Positions 9,874 through 22,700 of a stretch of 64,000 bases of DNA are shown here, piece after piece (position 1 is the stretch's first letter; each line of letters begins with the position of its first letter). Source of the stretch: Adineta steineri (lineage: Eukaryota; Rotifera; Eurotatoria; Adinetida; Adinetidae). Both the position numbers and the translations under genes were made by a program. Below the pieces are notes generated by a model. That model saw only the letters and a list, made by a program, of their open reading frames with translations, made no database searches and was not told where the DNA came from. The stretch is taken from NCBI GenBank assembly GCA_905250115.1, contig CAJNOI010000082.1, positions 267,789 to 331,788 of the forward strand, in the 5' to 3' direction.

Positions 9874-10868
9874 CATTAGCAACATATACTTTACTAAAGA
9901 TCACAACAATCAAGCGTTTGAGGACTATATTTAGCTGAGTTTTAGGAATTTTTCCGTCTATATCTTAATGTTGTTTGAAACGCTTCCTCAGAGATTTTAT
10001 ATCATACACATCGACAGTCATTTGAATGGAATAGACTAACAATCGTATCTACTTATTGTGAAAGTTTGTACGTTAATAATAAAACTATAAATGACATAAG
10101 ATTCATTTCATATTTGTGAAAATGATACTATAGTAGAATATAATAACACTCAGTTATATTACGAATAAAACAGATATTTTACTAAATCTACCACAAACCT
10201 ATTATTTATTTCTCTGAACTACTTGATAATGAAATGAGATGAACTATTCACAAACAATAATATATGAAAAATATCTTTGCTAACATAAATACGAATTCAT
10301 AAGATATTATAACCGAAAGATTCATATTATGATCTTAAGCGAACGTTGAACAATTTCATACTTTGTAGAATAAATCAATATGACAAAGAAAAAGTAGCTG
10401 TGTGTATAGTTTTATCTTGATATTTCAACAGAACTTCTCACTAGATATTCTACACTAATCAAGTAATTTAAGACTCACAAGAAGATAATTACCGATCAGA
10501 GAGAAATATTATGTATAAATCAAATTATTGTCTATTCTCTTTCGTTAAAATATGGAAAGTTGGATGCCAGTATTTTGCTTAACTCATAAATATTAATATT
10601 CTCATTCTCATTACATCTTATATCTGATATAACTATCGATTGTGCCTTAGATTATCTTTTAGGGTTGTTAATTATAATAAAATAATATATAAGGGTAGAA
10701 AAGCATAGATATTTATTTTTAATTGGAATCGAATATTAAAGTATGAGACAACTCAGTAAAGGTATAGAAGAAACAATTCGTGGACATCATAAGAGGCCAG
10801 TTATTCTAATTAAACTATTATTTTGAATGTGGACTACTTTCAAGAAAAAAGAATAAAACGATTGAAAG
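9874..10868. other. Intergenic AT-rich stretch
   Basis: No supported gene, repeat family or hairpin. It lies between the 3' end of the plus-strand six-exon gene and the 3' end of the minus-strand Kelch gene. Confidence 0.45.
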
Positions 10869-12849
10869 TTAATTTGTATGAAATAATGAAAATAATTCTG
10901 CACTATTTAAAGGAATTCTACCATTGTATCCACCAGTAACTAATACTAGTGCATTTAATAATACAGATGTTGTGTGATCAAATCGTGCGTCAGTCATGTT
11001 ACCAATAGTTGCCCAAATACCTGTTGATGGATCATACAACTCAGCACTATTTAAAACAACTCCACCAACAACTAATACTTTTCCATTTGATAATACAGAT
11101 GCTCTATGAGCAGTCCGCGCATTAGCCATACTACCAGTAGCTGTCCAAGTACCGGTTGATGGATCATAGAGTTCAGCATTATTTAAATTACCACTATGAC
11201 CATCGTACCCACCGGCAACTAATACTAGCCCATTTGATAATACAGATGCTGTGTGATAAACTCGTGGATTAGCCATGCTACCAGTAGTTGTCCATGTACC
11301 TATTGATGGATCATACAGCTCAGCACTATTTAAAGCACTAATGCTATTTACTCCTCCACCAGTAATTAATACTTTTCCATTTGATAATACAGATGCTGTG
11401 TGATCTTGTCGTACACTATGCATGTTACCAGTAGTTGTCCAAGTACCTGTCGATTGATTATAGAGCTCAGCACTATTATAAACAGTACTACTATTCCATC
11501 CACCAGTAACTAATACTAGTCCATTCGATAATACAGATGCTGTGTGATAAACTCGTGTATAAGTCATGCTACCAGTAGTTGTCCAAGTACTTGTTGACAG
11601 ATCATACAATTCAGCACTATTTAAATAATCATTACCTTGTCCACCGGTAACTAATACTTTTCCATTTGATAATACAGAAGCTGTGTGGGAATTCCGTCTA
11701 TTAGTCATGTTACCAGTAGTTGTCCATGTACCCGTTGATGGATCATACAATTCAGCACTATTTAAAATATTACCACTATCGTCTTGACCACCAGTAATTA
11801 ATACCAGTCCATTTGATAATACAGATGCTGTGTGCATATAGCGTGCATTAGTCATATTACCAGTAACAGACCATTCTAGATAGAAACATTTGATTGTATT
11901 CATTCTGGAAAGACTGTCTCTTGTGGAACTCTCAAAATGATGAAATCATGTGCGGAAAGTTTTAGATTTTGCAAAATGAAAATCGTTTCTTGCTTTTAAA
12001 ATAAGTTTGTATTTTATACTTGCCGTTACAATGTTTCTAAGAATTAATGCACTTTTTTATTATATACAGCTTCTACTGATGATAGTCATTTAATGAAACT
12101 CCCTAGGTAAAGGAAAAGCGGACTTCGTTTCTTTTTCCGGTTCGTTTCGTACGAATTTTCGCAGTTGGAAACGGTGTCTAGATACGGCTGCATTTACAGC
12201 ACTATTCCAGACTAAGAAATGCGGTGATTTATCATGATCAAAGAATACAGACTGCATCCTATCGTGTTCGAAACCTGGACTCTGGCTTATCCAAAGAGTA
12301 GAAGAAACAATCAGAGATGACGGATAAACTAATAAATAATACGCAAATACAGCTATTTATATTTACACACGGAAGAGAGTGAAGGAGAACTTATTGGCAT
12401 TTCCATGCGCGAAAATACCGTGCGTGACAGATATGCGTACGCGTCTTTGTGACAAAATGATTTCTTTCTGTTCACTTTTCAGTTAAAAGTATCATTTAAG
12501 GAGGATGGAAAACGTTACTGTGAAGCTTACCTGATTGCTGAGTTGTGGTTGTTGTTGTTGTTGTTTGTGGTAAAGTTGTGATCGGCGTCTTTAGTGATGT
12601 TGTTGTTGATGATGACGGTGGTATTGATATTGTTGTTGTTAGTGATGATGATGATGTTGAGACGGTGGTACTAGTTTCTGATTTCTTCGGTGCAAAAACG
12701 ACGAAGTTTAACACCAGGGCAAGAATAACAGCAAAAACTATTAAAACAATAACGGAAATGCCAATTATTTTGAACCAACGATGGTGCCACCATTTGTGTG
12801 GTCCATTATTTACAGTAACACGTTCTCTGTACACTTTGTTGGTGTGCAT
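10869..12849 (-). CDS. Membrane-anchored Kelch-repeat protein
   Basis: Two exons, 12531-12849 and 10869-11875, join in phase 1 to give 441 residues (CAG|GTAAGC donor, TCTATCTAG acceptor). Exon 1 encodes a short basic cytosolic tail, one hydrophobic helix (IIGISVIVLIVFAVILALVL, about residues 29-48) and a Thr/Ser-rich stalk ending in poly-Thr, so this is a type II membrane protein. Exon 2 encodes seven Kelch-like repeats of about 47 residues, each with HTASVLSNGKVLVTGG and LNSAELYDPSTGTW. Seven blades suggest a closed beta-propeller outside the cell, probably for adhesion or ligand binding. The intron is about 655 bp. A paralogue without the anchor lies at 17377-18045. The tandem nearly identical repeats suggest recent unit exchange. 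Confidence 0.75.
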
Positions 12850-14420
12850 ATTACGTTTCAGATGAAACTCAAGCGCAAAAAAAAGAACACACTATTGTTC
12901 GGAGTTACTTACTGTTTGTCTATTACTCTCACGTAAATAACAGAAAATAACTAATATTATCTCCAACGTCAAAGGTGTTGTTATACTCTTATCTTAATAT
13001 TTATTTTTTTTGATTCTGTCTACATAATAGTCCAAGTTCTACCTTTTTTTTACAAGGAAGAATCAACAGACTCCGGATTCGTAACGAATGTTTTGAGGAT
13101 CTTGGAGTGATTGAGTTTGGTCGAAAATGTTCGAATAGAGGATGTTGGTGTGGATGTTGGTGATCCTTAGTAGTCAAACTTACATCCACCCTCAAGATTT
13201 TCATGCTTATCGAATACTCTTTTCTTTTGTTCTTTCATCACATCTGAAATTAAAATATTTCTTCAATCGAACTTAAATCCATTATCAGTTATGTGATTTT
13301 GTTTGATTGACGATAGTAAAAGAAAACATGAATGGAACAGATTCATGTTTACTAGATCATTTTTCTATAAGAATTCATTCATTATATACATTTTTCTGAA
13401 GACAAATAAAAGATTTAGTTATTATATTCATACTCTCTTCATTATAGTTTGAAAAACATTATTCTTGGACAGAGTAAAAAATATATTTAATAAAATTTGA
13501 GGATGTTTAAGGATACAAATGAATAATGGGCATCCACACCCAAATGTTGCATTTTTCGATACAATAATATTATTATCATATAATATACATATTTTCATTA
13601 TATTTTTACGTAATTCATGATCCATATTCATTTGTTGATCAATGACAAATTTGAATAGATTTTGTAATATTTCATTAAAATATTATTTTTATTGTATTAT
13701 AGTTAACTTGTCTTCTTCCTATTGTAAGTTTTGATTTATTTATAAATAGAAACTAAGTTGAAAATAATCTTCTTTTAGATTTTTTATACAATAAAATTAA
13801 AATCTAAACAAATAGTTGTTAAATATTCTTACACAATAATATTAGTTTGTTTATTAATTATACCAAATTATTCAATATGATGTATTATATTATGTGTTAG
13901 CACATATTCTTCTACCCAAATTATATTCAATCAATTCTAGTGAAACAGTTTATTAGATAAGTTTAGTAACGGAAAATAAGTTTAAAAAAGATATCATTTG
14001 GAATAATGGCAATATTTTTTATAAACATCTTTCTTCTTATTATTCTATTGATATTTAGTATATTATAAAGGGTAAACATTCGTCATCATAATTCATCAAT
14101 AAATTCTTCATCAAATTAAATTATTAAAATGCTAATCAAGTGACTTCAACATATGTAAATTATTTCGTTCTGATTTTTCGATGCCCTTATACCGTAGAAT
14201 GAGATAACAATCGCTTCATAATGATACGATTAAAACATCGTCTTGAAGGTAGAGACACAGTAAGATCGTGTTTCACATTTTAATCCTACCAGGAATTGCG
14301 CTAAAAGCTTTTTTCTGATGTTAGATCTTTAATTTGCGTCCTGTTTTATTATGTTTAAAGTTTTATTCTTGTACTGTAACGCTTTTTAAAATCAGCTCCA
14401 TGTTTTGACAATAAGGATTT
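12850..14420. other. Intergenic stretch
   Basis: Upstream of the Kelch gene. It holds one hairpin (13138-13198) and otherwise AT-rich sequence. Small frames at 13001-13204 (minus) overlap the hairpin and at 13428-13631 (minus) lack support. Confidence 0.45.
13138..13198. repeat. Telomere-like hairpin 6
   Basis: GAGGATGTTGGTGTGGATG opposite ACATCCACCCTCAAGAT. The right end has the conserved CCCTCAAGAT tail. Confidence 0.7.
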
Positions 14421-14480
14421 GATATGGGTGTGGATAGATTGTATCCTTCTTCTTATATCATACCGAAACCCACACCCTCA
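14421..14480. repeat. Telomere-like hairpin 7
   Basis: ATATGGGTGTGGATAG opposite AACCCACACCCTCAT. It sits exactly where the coding sequence of the F-box pseudogene stops. Confidence 0.7.
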
Positions 14481-15730
14481 TAAAGTCGATAATAGCACCA
14501 ATAAAAACACCATCACAAATTTCCAAATGATAAATCGTTGCTACATCTATAATCCATTCGATTTTATTAAATGTCCCTGTATATTCATCCATAGAAATAT
14601 CTCGAATAGTAAGTAGAGTTAAATGATTAACATTGAAATCGTTGTCAATATTAATAAATCCATACCATTTTTTTCTAAAAGAAACAATCATATAACATAA
14701 AAAGTAGTTGTAATTAATACTGTAATCGAGAAGTTCCTTAGTTGATATTTTCTTCTATGAGTTTTATAAACATACCTGTATGGTTTCATAAAAAGAGAAA
14801 TGATCTCAGGTTCAATAACAATTGTCGATTAATCCAGAATGAAGAAATAAATTGATCACATACACAACCATCAAAGATAAATTCATCTTCATCATATGTA
14901 TATACAGTATAATTGAAATAAAACTTTTCTAATTGAGGAAAATTTTGTAGAATCAGTTGTTCCGACATATCAAAATCAAGGTATTCTAATTCTTTTTCAG
15001 TATAAACTAAATTGAAACTTTTAAGAGTAGAAGGTAATTTACTTAAAAATATTTCGAATTCATCAAACTCTAAAAATGATATATTCATTGATGTATGTGT
15101 TAATTTCGATAATGCGATTGTTGAAATCATTTGAATTAGTGGATAATTTATATCTCGATGCCAAAAATTCAAATGATAAACTTTAGGTATATACGAAAGT
15201 ATAGCAGCAAGTTCGCTGAATGTTATAGAATAGTCAATAATCAGATGTTCAATCATACTCAATTGTTGATTGTCAGTAGCAAATGGTAATGGGACAGGGT
15301 CCTTGAATTGATGGGATATTATTTTAAGATATTTTAATTTTGGTAAAGTAAAAATTAGTAAATAAATTTGACATAGATCTATTAATTGATGAAATGGCAT
15401 AAGACGTGGTAAATGAATACAATTCTTTAGAAGTATTAAAAGTGTATTTGGTTGAATATTTCGAAGATAAATTGATTGAAGACGATCAAGTGATGAATCG
15501 ATGTTAAATGATGATAGAAATTTGTCAATATAGAATTCAGATGATCAATTAAGTGAAAAAATCTGATGTGGATTAATAGATTTCATATGCTGATAATTAT
15601 TCAGAAATAAATCATCAGCTATAAAATCAAATTTAATTTTATATAAAAGTAATGAAGAATTAAGATTTGAAAATGCTTTATAAATATCACAACCATCGAG
15701 ATAATCAAATATTTCAATGGAATTTATCAT
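14481..15730 (-). pseudogene. Broken F-box protein gene
   Basis: Related in style to the intact F-box gene at 4332-6023. The frame starting at 15730 (IEIFDYLDGCDIYKAFSNLN) lacks the usual LPxE start of the F-box. It meets an in-frame TGA at 15543-15545 and then continues in the same frame through Leu-rich repeats (LPKLKYLKIIS, MIEHLIIDYSITFSELAAIL). Near 14815-14840 the frame shifts. The shifted frame runs into a proper donor (CAG|GTATGT) and, in phase, a downstream exon starting KKWYGFINIDND, which is cut by the hairpin at 14421-14480. Nonsense, frameshift and 3' truncation together indicate a pseudogene. Confidence 0.7.
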
Positions 15731-16004
15731 GTCATTGATCTAAAAATTTATAATAAATAAATTCGTTTTTCTCTCTTAACAAAATCAAGTGATAACACAT
15801 TTTTCTTTTCCGTTCGTCTAGTCAGCGACGATGATCGAGAAGAATATAATGTGCATTCTAACGTTATTAACAAAGAGAGAATATATCCACGTCGAGGTGA
15901 TTTCGAAAATCGACAATAAATACCGCTTAATCATCGTTTTTTGGGTAGTTAATTTCAATTAAGAAATATTTTAAAGATTAATTTATTTTCGACTTAAAAA
16001 TCCA

Positions 16005-17277
16005 TTGATTATTCGTATTATTTCTAATATTCTATCTATGATTGTTGGTCTTGTATTTTCATTGATTTTAACATGGATTATATCAATAATTCAACCTACT
16101 TCATGGTATGGTAATTCAACATTAGCCATATTTCTTTTTATTTTACCATGTTTAATTGGTTTTATTATTTTTCAATCTATATTTGATCTATTACATCTTT
16201 GTATTCTTCGAAAATCTTCTCAAAATTCAAATGAATAGAATAATAAATATTTGAATAAAATTTTTCTGTTCTTATCATTTATAGTTTATTGATGATTGTT
16301 TCAATTTATTCTAATTCTCAATCTTTTTATAACTCTTATTTGTCCATGATATCTTATTCTTATTATTATTGAATTTATTCTTCATTGGAAACAAGTCTTT
16401 GAAAAAGACTTTCATCAATTATATTTACCATTGTTAATATCTTTTTTTCCTTTAATACATACAATTGAAATAGTCAGTCGAATACTTTATATTTTTATTC
16501 CAATGTTAACACTATTATTTTCATCTGGATGGACATATTACGGTAATATAATTATTTGTAGTATTGTTGTTATTCCTACAATATTTTTTCTTCCAATATT
16601 ACAACGAACAAGACAATTTATTCGTTTAATAAGTATTCTTTTAATTATTTTTTTTATTGTTTCTTGTATTGGTCAACTATTTACGAAAAACCATTCAAAT
16701 ACATTTTATGCTAAATATATCAAGATCAATTTATAATGCAGAAACTTCAATGAATAATTCATTTAATGTTTCACTTACGTCACAATAATCATCAATTACA
16801 GTTAATACATATCATGATCTTGTTCTATCATCTATACGTGATCAGTTTTCAATTAAACTTAGCCATAAATTATATAATAAAACATGTTCTAGCTCAACAG
16901 ATTGTACATTTGATGCTCGATTTAATCGTCCATTAACTGTGAAACATATTCAAATCGAATCAAAAGAAAAGAATTGTTTAAATTACAGAATTCGGATTCT
17001 ACATATATTATCTTCTAATATTCGAATTTTACCATTGTCGAATATTAAATTAACTGTTCAAAATCAATTCGATATTCCAAGAAAAGAAACAATGATTGGT
17101 ATTAATGTATATCCAACAATATCTGTATTCGAAATCGATATCAAAGTTCAACGATGTGAGATAAATGATTCACCATTTTTATTATTATTTACTCGTTTAA
17201 TGACAAATATTGTACTTATGGGTGAAGGATCTTGTAAAGCAATTGATGATCATACTACACTGATTATTAATCGGTAG
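16005..17277 (+). pseudogene. Broken ERMP1-like (M28 metallopeptidase) C-terminal part
   Basis: Three open segments read as one decayed polytopic protein. 16005-16238 has strongly hydrophobic helices with TSWYGNSTLAIFLFILPCL. 16431-16736 has ISFFPLIHTIEIVSRILYIF and further helices. 16740-17277 is a hydrophilic lumenal-like region (FNRPLTVKHIQIES, NYRIRILHILSSN). The order of helices followed by a lumenal tail, and a shifted-frame NISRSIYNAETS segment before it, resemble the C-terminal half of endoplasmic-reticulum metallopeptidase 1 as I recall it. A frameshift near 16725, a TAA near 16787 and no peptidase half argue for a pseudogene. The family call is tentative. Confidence 0.45.
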
Positions 17278-17376
17278 AAATATTTTATTGATTAATCAGT
17301 TATATTGTTAAATGAATTTAAAATTCTCTTTTTGCTTCTAAATGTCGTTTATTGAACAACATGAGAAATAATAATA

Positions 17377-18045
17377 TTGACTGACACAGCATCTGTATTA
17401 TCAAATGGAAAAGTATTAGTTACTGGTGGATGGGATAGTGGTGTTTTAAACAGTGCTGAGCTGTATGATCCATCAACAGGTACTTGGACAACTACTGGTA
17501 ACATGAATAATGCACGAATTTATCACACAGCATCTGTATTATCAAATGGAAAAGTATTAGTTACTGGTGGATACAGTAGTGGTAGTGCTTTAAATAGTGC
17601 TGAGCTGTATGATCCATCAACAGGTACTTGGACAACTACTGGTAACATGGCTAATGCACGAGAGTATCACACATCATCTGTATTATTAAATGGAAAAGTA
17701 CTGGTTACTGGTGGAGTTGGTAATACTGGTTATTTAAATAGTGCTGAATTGTATGATCCATCAACAGGTATTTGGACACCTACTGGTAACATGAATAATG
17801 CACGACAATTTCACAGAGCATCTGTATTATCAAATGGAAAAGTATTAGTTACTGGTGGAATAGACAATAATTTTAGTTTGTCAAATAGTGCTGAATTGTA
17901 TGATCCATTAACAAGCACTTGGACAACTAGTAGTAACATGAATAATGCGCGAGAGTGGCACACAGCATCTGTATTATTAAATGGAATAGTATTAGTTACT
18001 GGTGGATCGAATAATGCTGTTTTAAATAGTGCAGAATTATATTAA
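17377..18045 (+). CDS. Truncated Kelch-repeat protein
   Basis: An open frame of about 222 residues carries four full Kelch repeats plus a partial first one, with the same unit as the minus-strand gene at 10869 (ASVLSNGKVLVTGG, LNSAELYDPSTGTW, TTTGNMNNAR). The first unit starts abruptly inside the motif, and no anchor exon or signal peptide is found upstream; the ERMP1-like remnant ends only 100 bp before. The 3' flank (AACAAATTAACTTTCAATTATT type) matches the 3' flank of the minus-strand Kelch gene, so this is a 5'-truncated duplicate in inverted orientation. It may be a gene fragment rather than an expressed gene. Confidence 0.6.
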   Translation: MTDTASVLSNGKVLVTGGWDSGVLNSAELYDPSTGTWTTTGNMNNARIYHTASVLSNGKVLVTGGYSSGSALNSAELYDPSTGTWTTTGNMANAREYHTSSVLLNGKVLVTGGVGNTGYLNSAELYDPSTGIWTPTGNMNNARQFHRASVLSNGKVLVTGGIDNNFSLSNSAELYDPLTSTWTTSSNMNNAREWHTASVLLNGIVLVTGGSNNAVLNSAELY

Positions 18046-19680
18046 TTATTTCAAACAAATTAACTTTCAATTATTTTATTCATTTTCTTGCAAGTCAACC
18101 AAATTCCAACAATACTTTAACTAGATTAATTCTCATTTTATGACGTCCGCGAACTATTTCCTTCCATATTTTTACTGAATTATCACACACTTCAATATTT
18201 TATCACAAATAAAAAAATATATCTTTTTTCTGCTCTTATATATTAGTTCATTATGATTAACAAAACTTACAACTAATACAATAACTTTGATTATCCTCTC
18301 AAATGCTCTGTTATGGTTTTGTAGTGTAATTTTTCATAATATTTGATTGTTTTGATAGTATTCATTGGATTCAGAATGTATATTGAAACATTTTGGTTAC
18401 AAAACGACTTCGTAATAAGTTCGTGAATGGCATAGATGATTATACCTGTAAATAACAACAACAAATAATCTGAAACAAAATCGATAATCATATCAGATAG
18501 ACGAACGAACGAGAATAAGGATGAGGATGTTGATGATGTAAACAAAACATTTACATTCAATTTATCTTATTTTTATATGAATATGTATTTTAACGACGGA
18601 AAATCAACAATAAGACAATTTCTATTTAATATCTCTTTGCGATTATTAATTATCTCATTGTTAGTTTTAAACTTATCAATTCATGCCACTCCAAAAATAT
18701 CAACTGATTAGTGCAGTATATATTTCGAGAGGTTCTGTTGAAATATCAGAGCAAAACTATACACAGATCTACTTTTTCTTGGTCATTTTAGTTTATTTTA
18801 CAAATTATGAAAGTATCTAACTTTGGCTGTACATACACACACCTGGTCTCTCTAGAAGCAACGAATCCGAAAATAAGAGTAAATTGATAGCAGTGGAAAA
18901 CATCGAGATAAAATCGTAACAGGTATAATGAAGATTCGCTTATTAGATACCAGTCGATGGAATATAACATTGTCTTTCAATACATGGCTGTCGCACAAGT
19001 GTTAGATATCTACGTAATAAAATAATACTATTATAAACCATTTCCATTTTTTTATGAAACTTGTTTGTAGTATGTTGTTCTCACGCATGTTGCTATTTCT
19101 AAATAGAACTCAAGGAGCTCTATCAAATAGACTCGGTTTCAGCAGAGGTTGATTTCTTACTTTCATACGTGCTCCAGAAATCATACGTTACAAAATCTCA
19201 TCAATATACAAAAATGAAACGGTTTTATGACAATAAAGCGTTTTATCCTGTTTTTTTCTTGTTAAATGTGCATGTAATGAAATATATTTCCAATCGACAT
19301 CAAATTCTGACCGAAACAAAATGGTTTATTCTTCAAAATATTAGTTTTGACTTTTTCTGAAAATCTCTCTAATAAAAAATGCTCAAAAAATCATTTTCTC
19401 AGACCTCGACAAAAAATATACTGTTTAATATAGAAAACAATGCTGATGAAAATTAGGTGACTATATTGATCCAAGCTGCCATTTCCGAAAAAAGAATAAA
19501 ATTCCGTAATGGTCAATATTTTTTCGAATAACTTCACTTTACTTAAAAGAAAAATCGATAATATTTATACCGATAGTAGATCTAAATTGTCTCTATTTAC
19601 AGTAAAAATTTCAATAAATTTCTCAAATGAATATTAATTAATATATCCGTCATGATTGCAGAGTCAACAGCGAATGTAAC
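18046..19680. other. Intergenic stretch
   Basis: AT-rich. A minus frame at 18291-18560 (with NPMNTIKTIKYYEKLHYK) could be part of an old exon, but no reliable neighbours or splice sites were found. Nothing else is supported. Confidence 0.4.
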
Positions 19681-19735
19681 TAGAGCGGATGTGGGTGTAT
19701 TGTATCTTTGGTATTCACACCCACACCCTCAAGAT
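19681..19735. repeat. Telomere-like hairpin 8
   Basis: GCGGATGTGGGTGTATTG opposite TTCACACCCACACCCTCAAGAT. It lies immediately after the stop codon of the 1520-residue receptor gene, within its likely 3' untranslated region. Confidence 0.75.
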
Positions 19736-19743
19736 ATTTTTGT

Positions 19744-22700
19744 TTATTGCCAAGCTCTAATAGCTCTCATAAATCGTTGCCGCCAAGTAGTAATTGTTTT
19801 TATGAATTCTTTCCTATAGAAAGTCGATGGTAAAACAAATATGACGAAGATAAACGATGATGGAATGAATGAAACAAAATAACCGCAAAGATACAGCCAA
19901 GGATTTTGAGATGATTTAATACATGTTGATAATAATGAAATGAGAAAACGAGGAAATAATAGAATAGCTAAGATAATAGGACTGATAACAAGTTGTTTAT
20001 GCTGGTTGATTTGATTGAGTAATTGTTGTTGAGAACTAAATTGAGACTGAACAGTCGTTTTTAGACGAGTTATATATATAATAATAATAATAGCTGAAAT
20101 TAAATTCGCTAAAAACGGAGCAATAAAATGAAAATATTGAACAATATTCGTATATAGTTCAATTGATTTAGAATAACGAACTACACACCAAACACGTCGT
20201 TCTTCATAATCATCAAACAAATCACGATTAATAAATTCATAAATCATTGAACTTAAAATAAGAAATGGTAAAAGACAAATAATCCATCGTGCAATACATC
20301 GACTTCTTTTCTTATTAAAATTAGTTCCTTGAAAAACTGCCATTGCTCTATCAATACCTACACAAGTATTAAGCCAATTACTCATATGTAGAAAAAAACG
20401 AAGCATTGGTTCAAATAATAAACATCCAATTTGCAGAATTTTTCGATTAATCGATAGATTCATATATGTATATGTTACAAACCAAAATCTAATGATTAAC
20501 ATACTAACTACGAGTGTAGAAATAATTGATGATAATCGAAGATAAATTCCCGAAGCAACTTTTCGACAATTACGATTATGAAAAACTAAATAACCAAAAA
20601 AACTATTCAATAAACCAATTAGAAATAAAATCATAACAGTAACTGCACTCAACTTAATAACCAGTGGTTGATCATTTAATGTATTATTAGGTCGAATTTC
20701 ATAACGTAAAAAATCATCTAATGTCAGTCCAATGCCTTTGGCATAAAATTGACATCGATTACCAAAGAAACAATCAGCACATACACACAGGATATTAAGA
20801 AAACATACACGTCGATCTTGTAGACATGTTCCACCATTCTCACAATAAACATTATCTTCACAGGCAAAAGTCTGTTGATGCTCTAATGGAAAACAATTAC
20901 TATGACGTTCTTCCGTACACAAACACATGTAGAATTCATCGACAAAACATTGTAGATTAACATGATCTTGGCATGGAATATGATAGCTTTTCAATCGTTG
21001 AATTCGTGGCAATGAGAGTAATTGAGCGGTTAAAAGTTCATGAATTGGAACACATCGTTGAGCGGGACTGATGGAGGTTACTATGTTGGATGATTCAACT
21101 TTTCGAAGTACAGCCAAATAATAACGATTATCAATCTTGACAATAACCATCTGGAACTGAGCTTCCGAGTACACGGCGACACTAGTTTGAAACATAGTCA
21201 TTTTTCGGAGTATAACAAATCTTGGTGGTAATCGTTCGAAACTAATCTCAGTATAGATATAGACGAGTAAATACAATGGAGTTTCGATATTTTCAAGAGA
21301 AATATCTATTTTATGTTTAACATTTTCGCATCTTGGCCCAAAAAATTGTTCAGAGCAAAAGCATCTATAGCTTACATCAATCATTCTCTCATCGGTTACT
21401 ATACAACGACCATTATTTTTGCAGAATCCTATTGGACATATTAGTTGAAGACGACAAAAGGAACCGAATTTTCCGTGAGGACAGACACAGATTGATCGAT
21501 TTTGAATCGAGCCGATACAAATCGAATTTGATGGACACATACTACAATCGATTGGAATGTGACATTGTGCACCAGACCAACCTGAATAACATTGACAGAA
21601 GGATCGTTCTTCATTATGATATTTCACACAAGTACCTTTATAACATTGAAGAGTACAGTGTTTAGGATTGAATGTTCGAGAAATCGGAAGAGTTAAAAAA
21701 GCACTTATCCGATTGACTGGTAAAAATACGAATGGAATCGTTAAATGCCAACTTATTAGATGTGACAATGAGTCTTTATAGAATGCATCAATACGAATAC
21801 TGTAGTTTTTTGAATTATTCTTTCCACGCTTCGAATATAATAGATAGAAATTCACAAATTTACCACAATGTTCTAATGGTACATAAGTGAATTGATGATA
21901 CGAATGAATTTCTTGTCGATCGTTGTCATCTTCTATCAACATAACAACAATGATATAAGTAGTTGGCTGTCTAACAGTTGCCAATGTTAAGGTAAGACTG
22001 ACACGTTGATTTTGATACTGACATCGATCACCATAATAATTTGGGGGACAAAAACATATACTACTGTACTTATCGATTTCAAGTCGATGGTAAACATATA
22101 AACCAAAATTACAAATCCCAGACTGTATACTACTCTTAACCAACGATGAAGTTATCATTTTATCATGAATCTGGTTTTCAACGGATTTATTCTGAATAGT
22201 ATACGACGATGGATAATCTAATGCAGTGTCCAATGAAAAAGAAAGATAAGGTTTATTAATGACCTGACAAGAAATGTCTTGCATATTGAGAAGCTTATCA
22301 AAATCAGAGTGATAACATAATTGTGAACGATTAAGACAAAGTAGCTCATTATCATATACAGGACAATCTTCATTTGCATTGCAAAGGTTTTCGTCTTCTA
22401 TACATTCTGTATCAATCCAACAACGAAATTTGTACATTTGAAAGGTGATATTAGCCACAATAAGGTATTTAAAATCATCGAAAGATGCTCTAAAACAATC
22501 AACAGCTTCACCACTAATTTGATCTGCTGGTAAACATTGCATTGTATAGTTATGCGGCGATATACAGAAAAGTATATGCTCTATATCAATCGATTGTGTG
22601 CAATTTTCTTCATCCTCACCGTTTACACAGTTTCGAAAACCATCACATCGTGTGTTGATATTATTGCACTGCCAATTTTCACAATCAGTTTCATCGGAAT

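Noticed and set aside
12230-12300. tRNA-like TTCGAAACC box
   Set aside because: No matching A box or acceptor stem at the correct distance could be found; it lies in the Kelch intron.
12545-12865. Val/Asp-rich plus frame opposite the Thr-rich stalk
   Set aside because: It is the complement of ACN codons of the Kelch anchor exon, which has splice-phase support.
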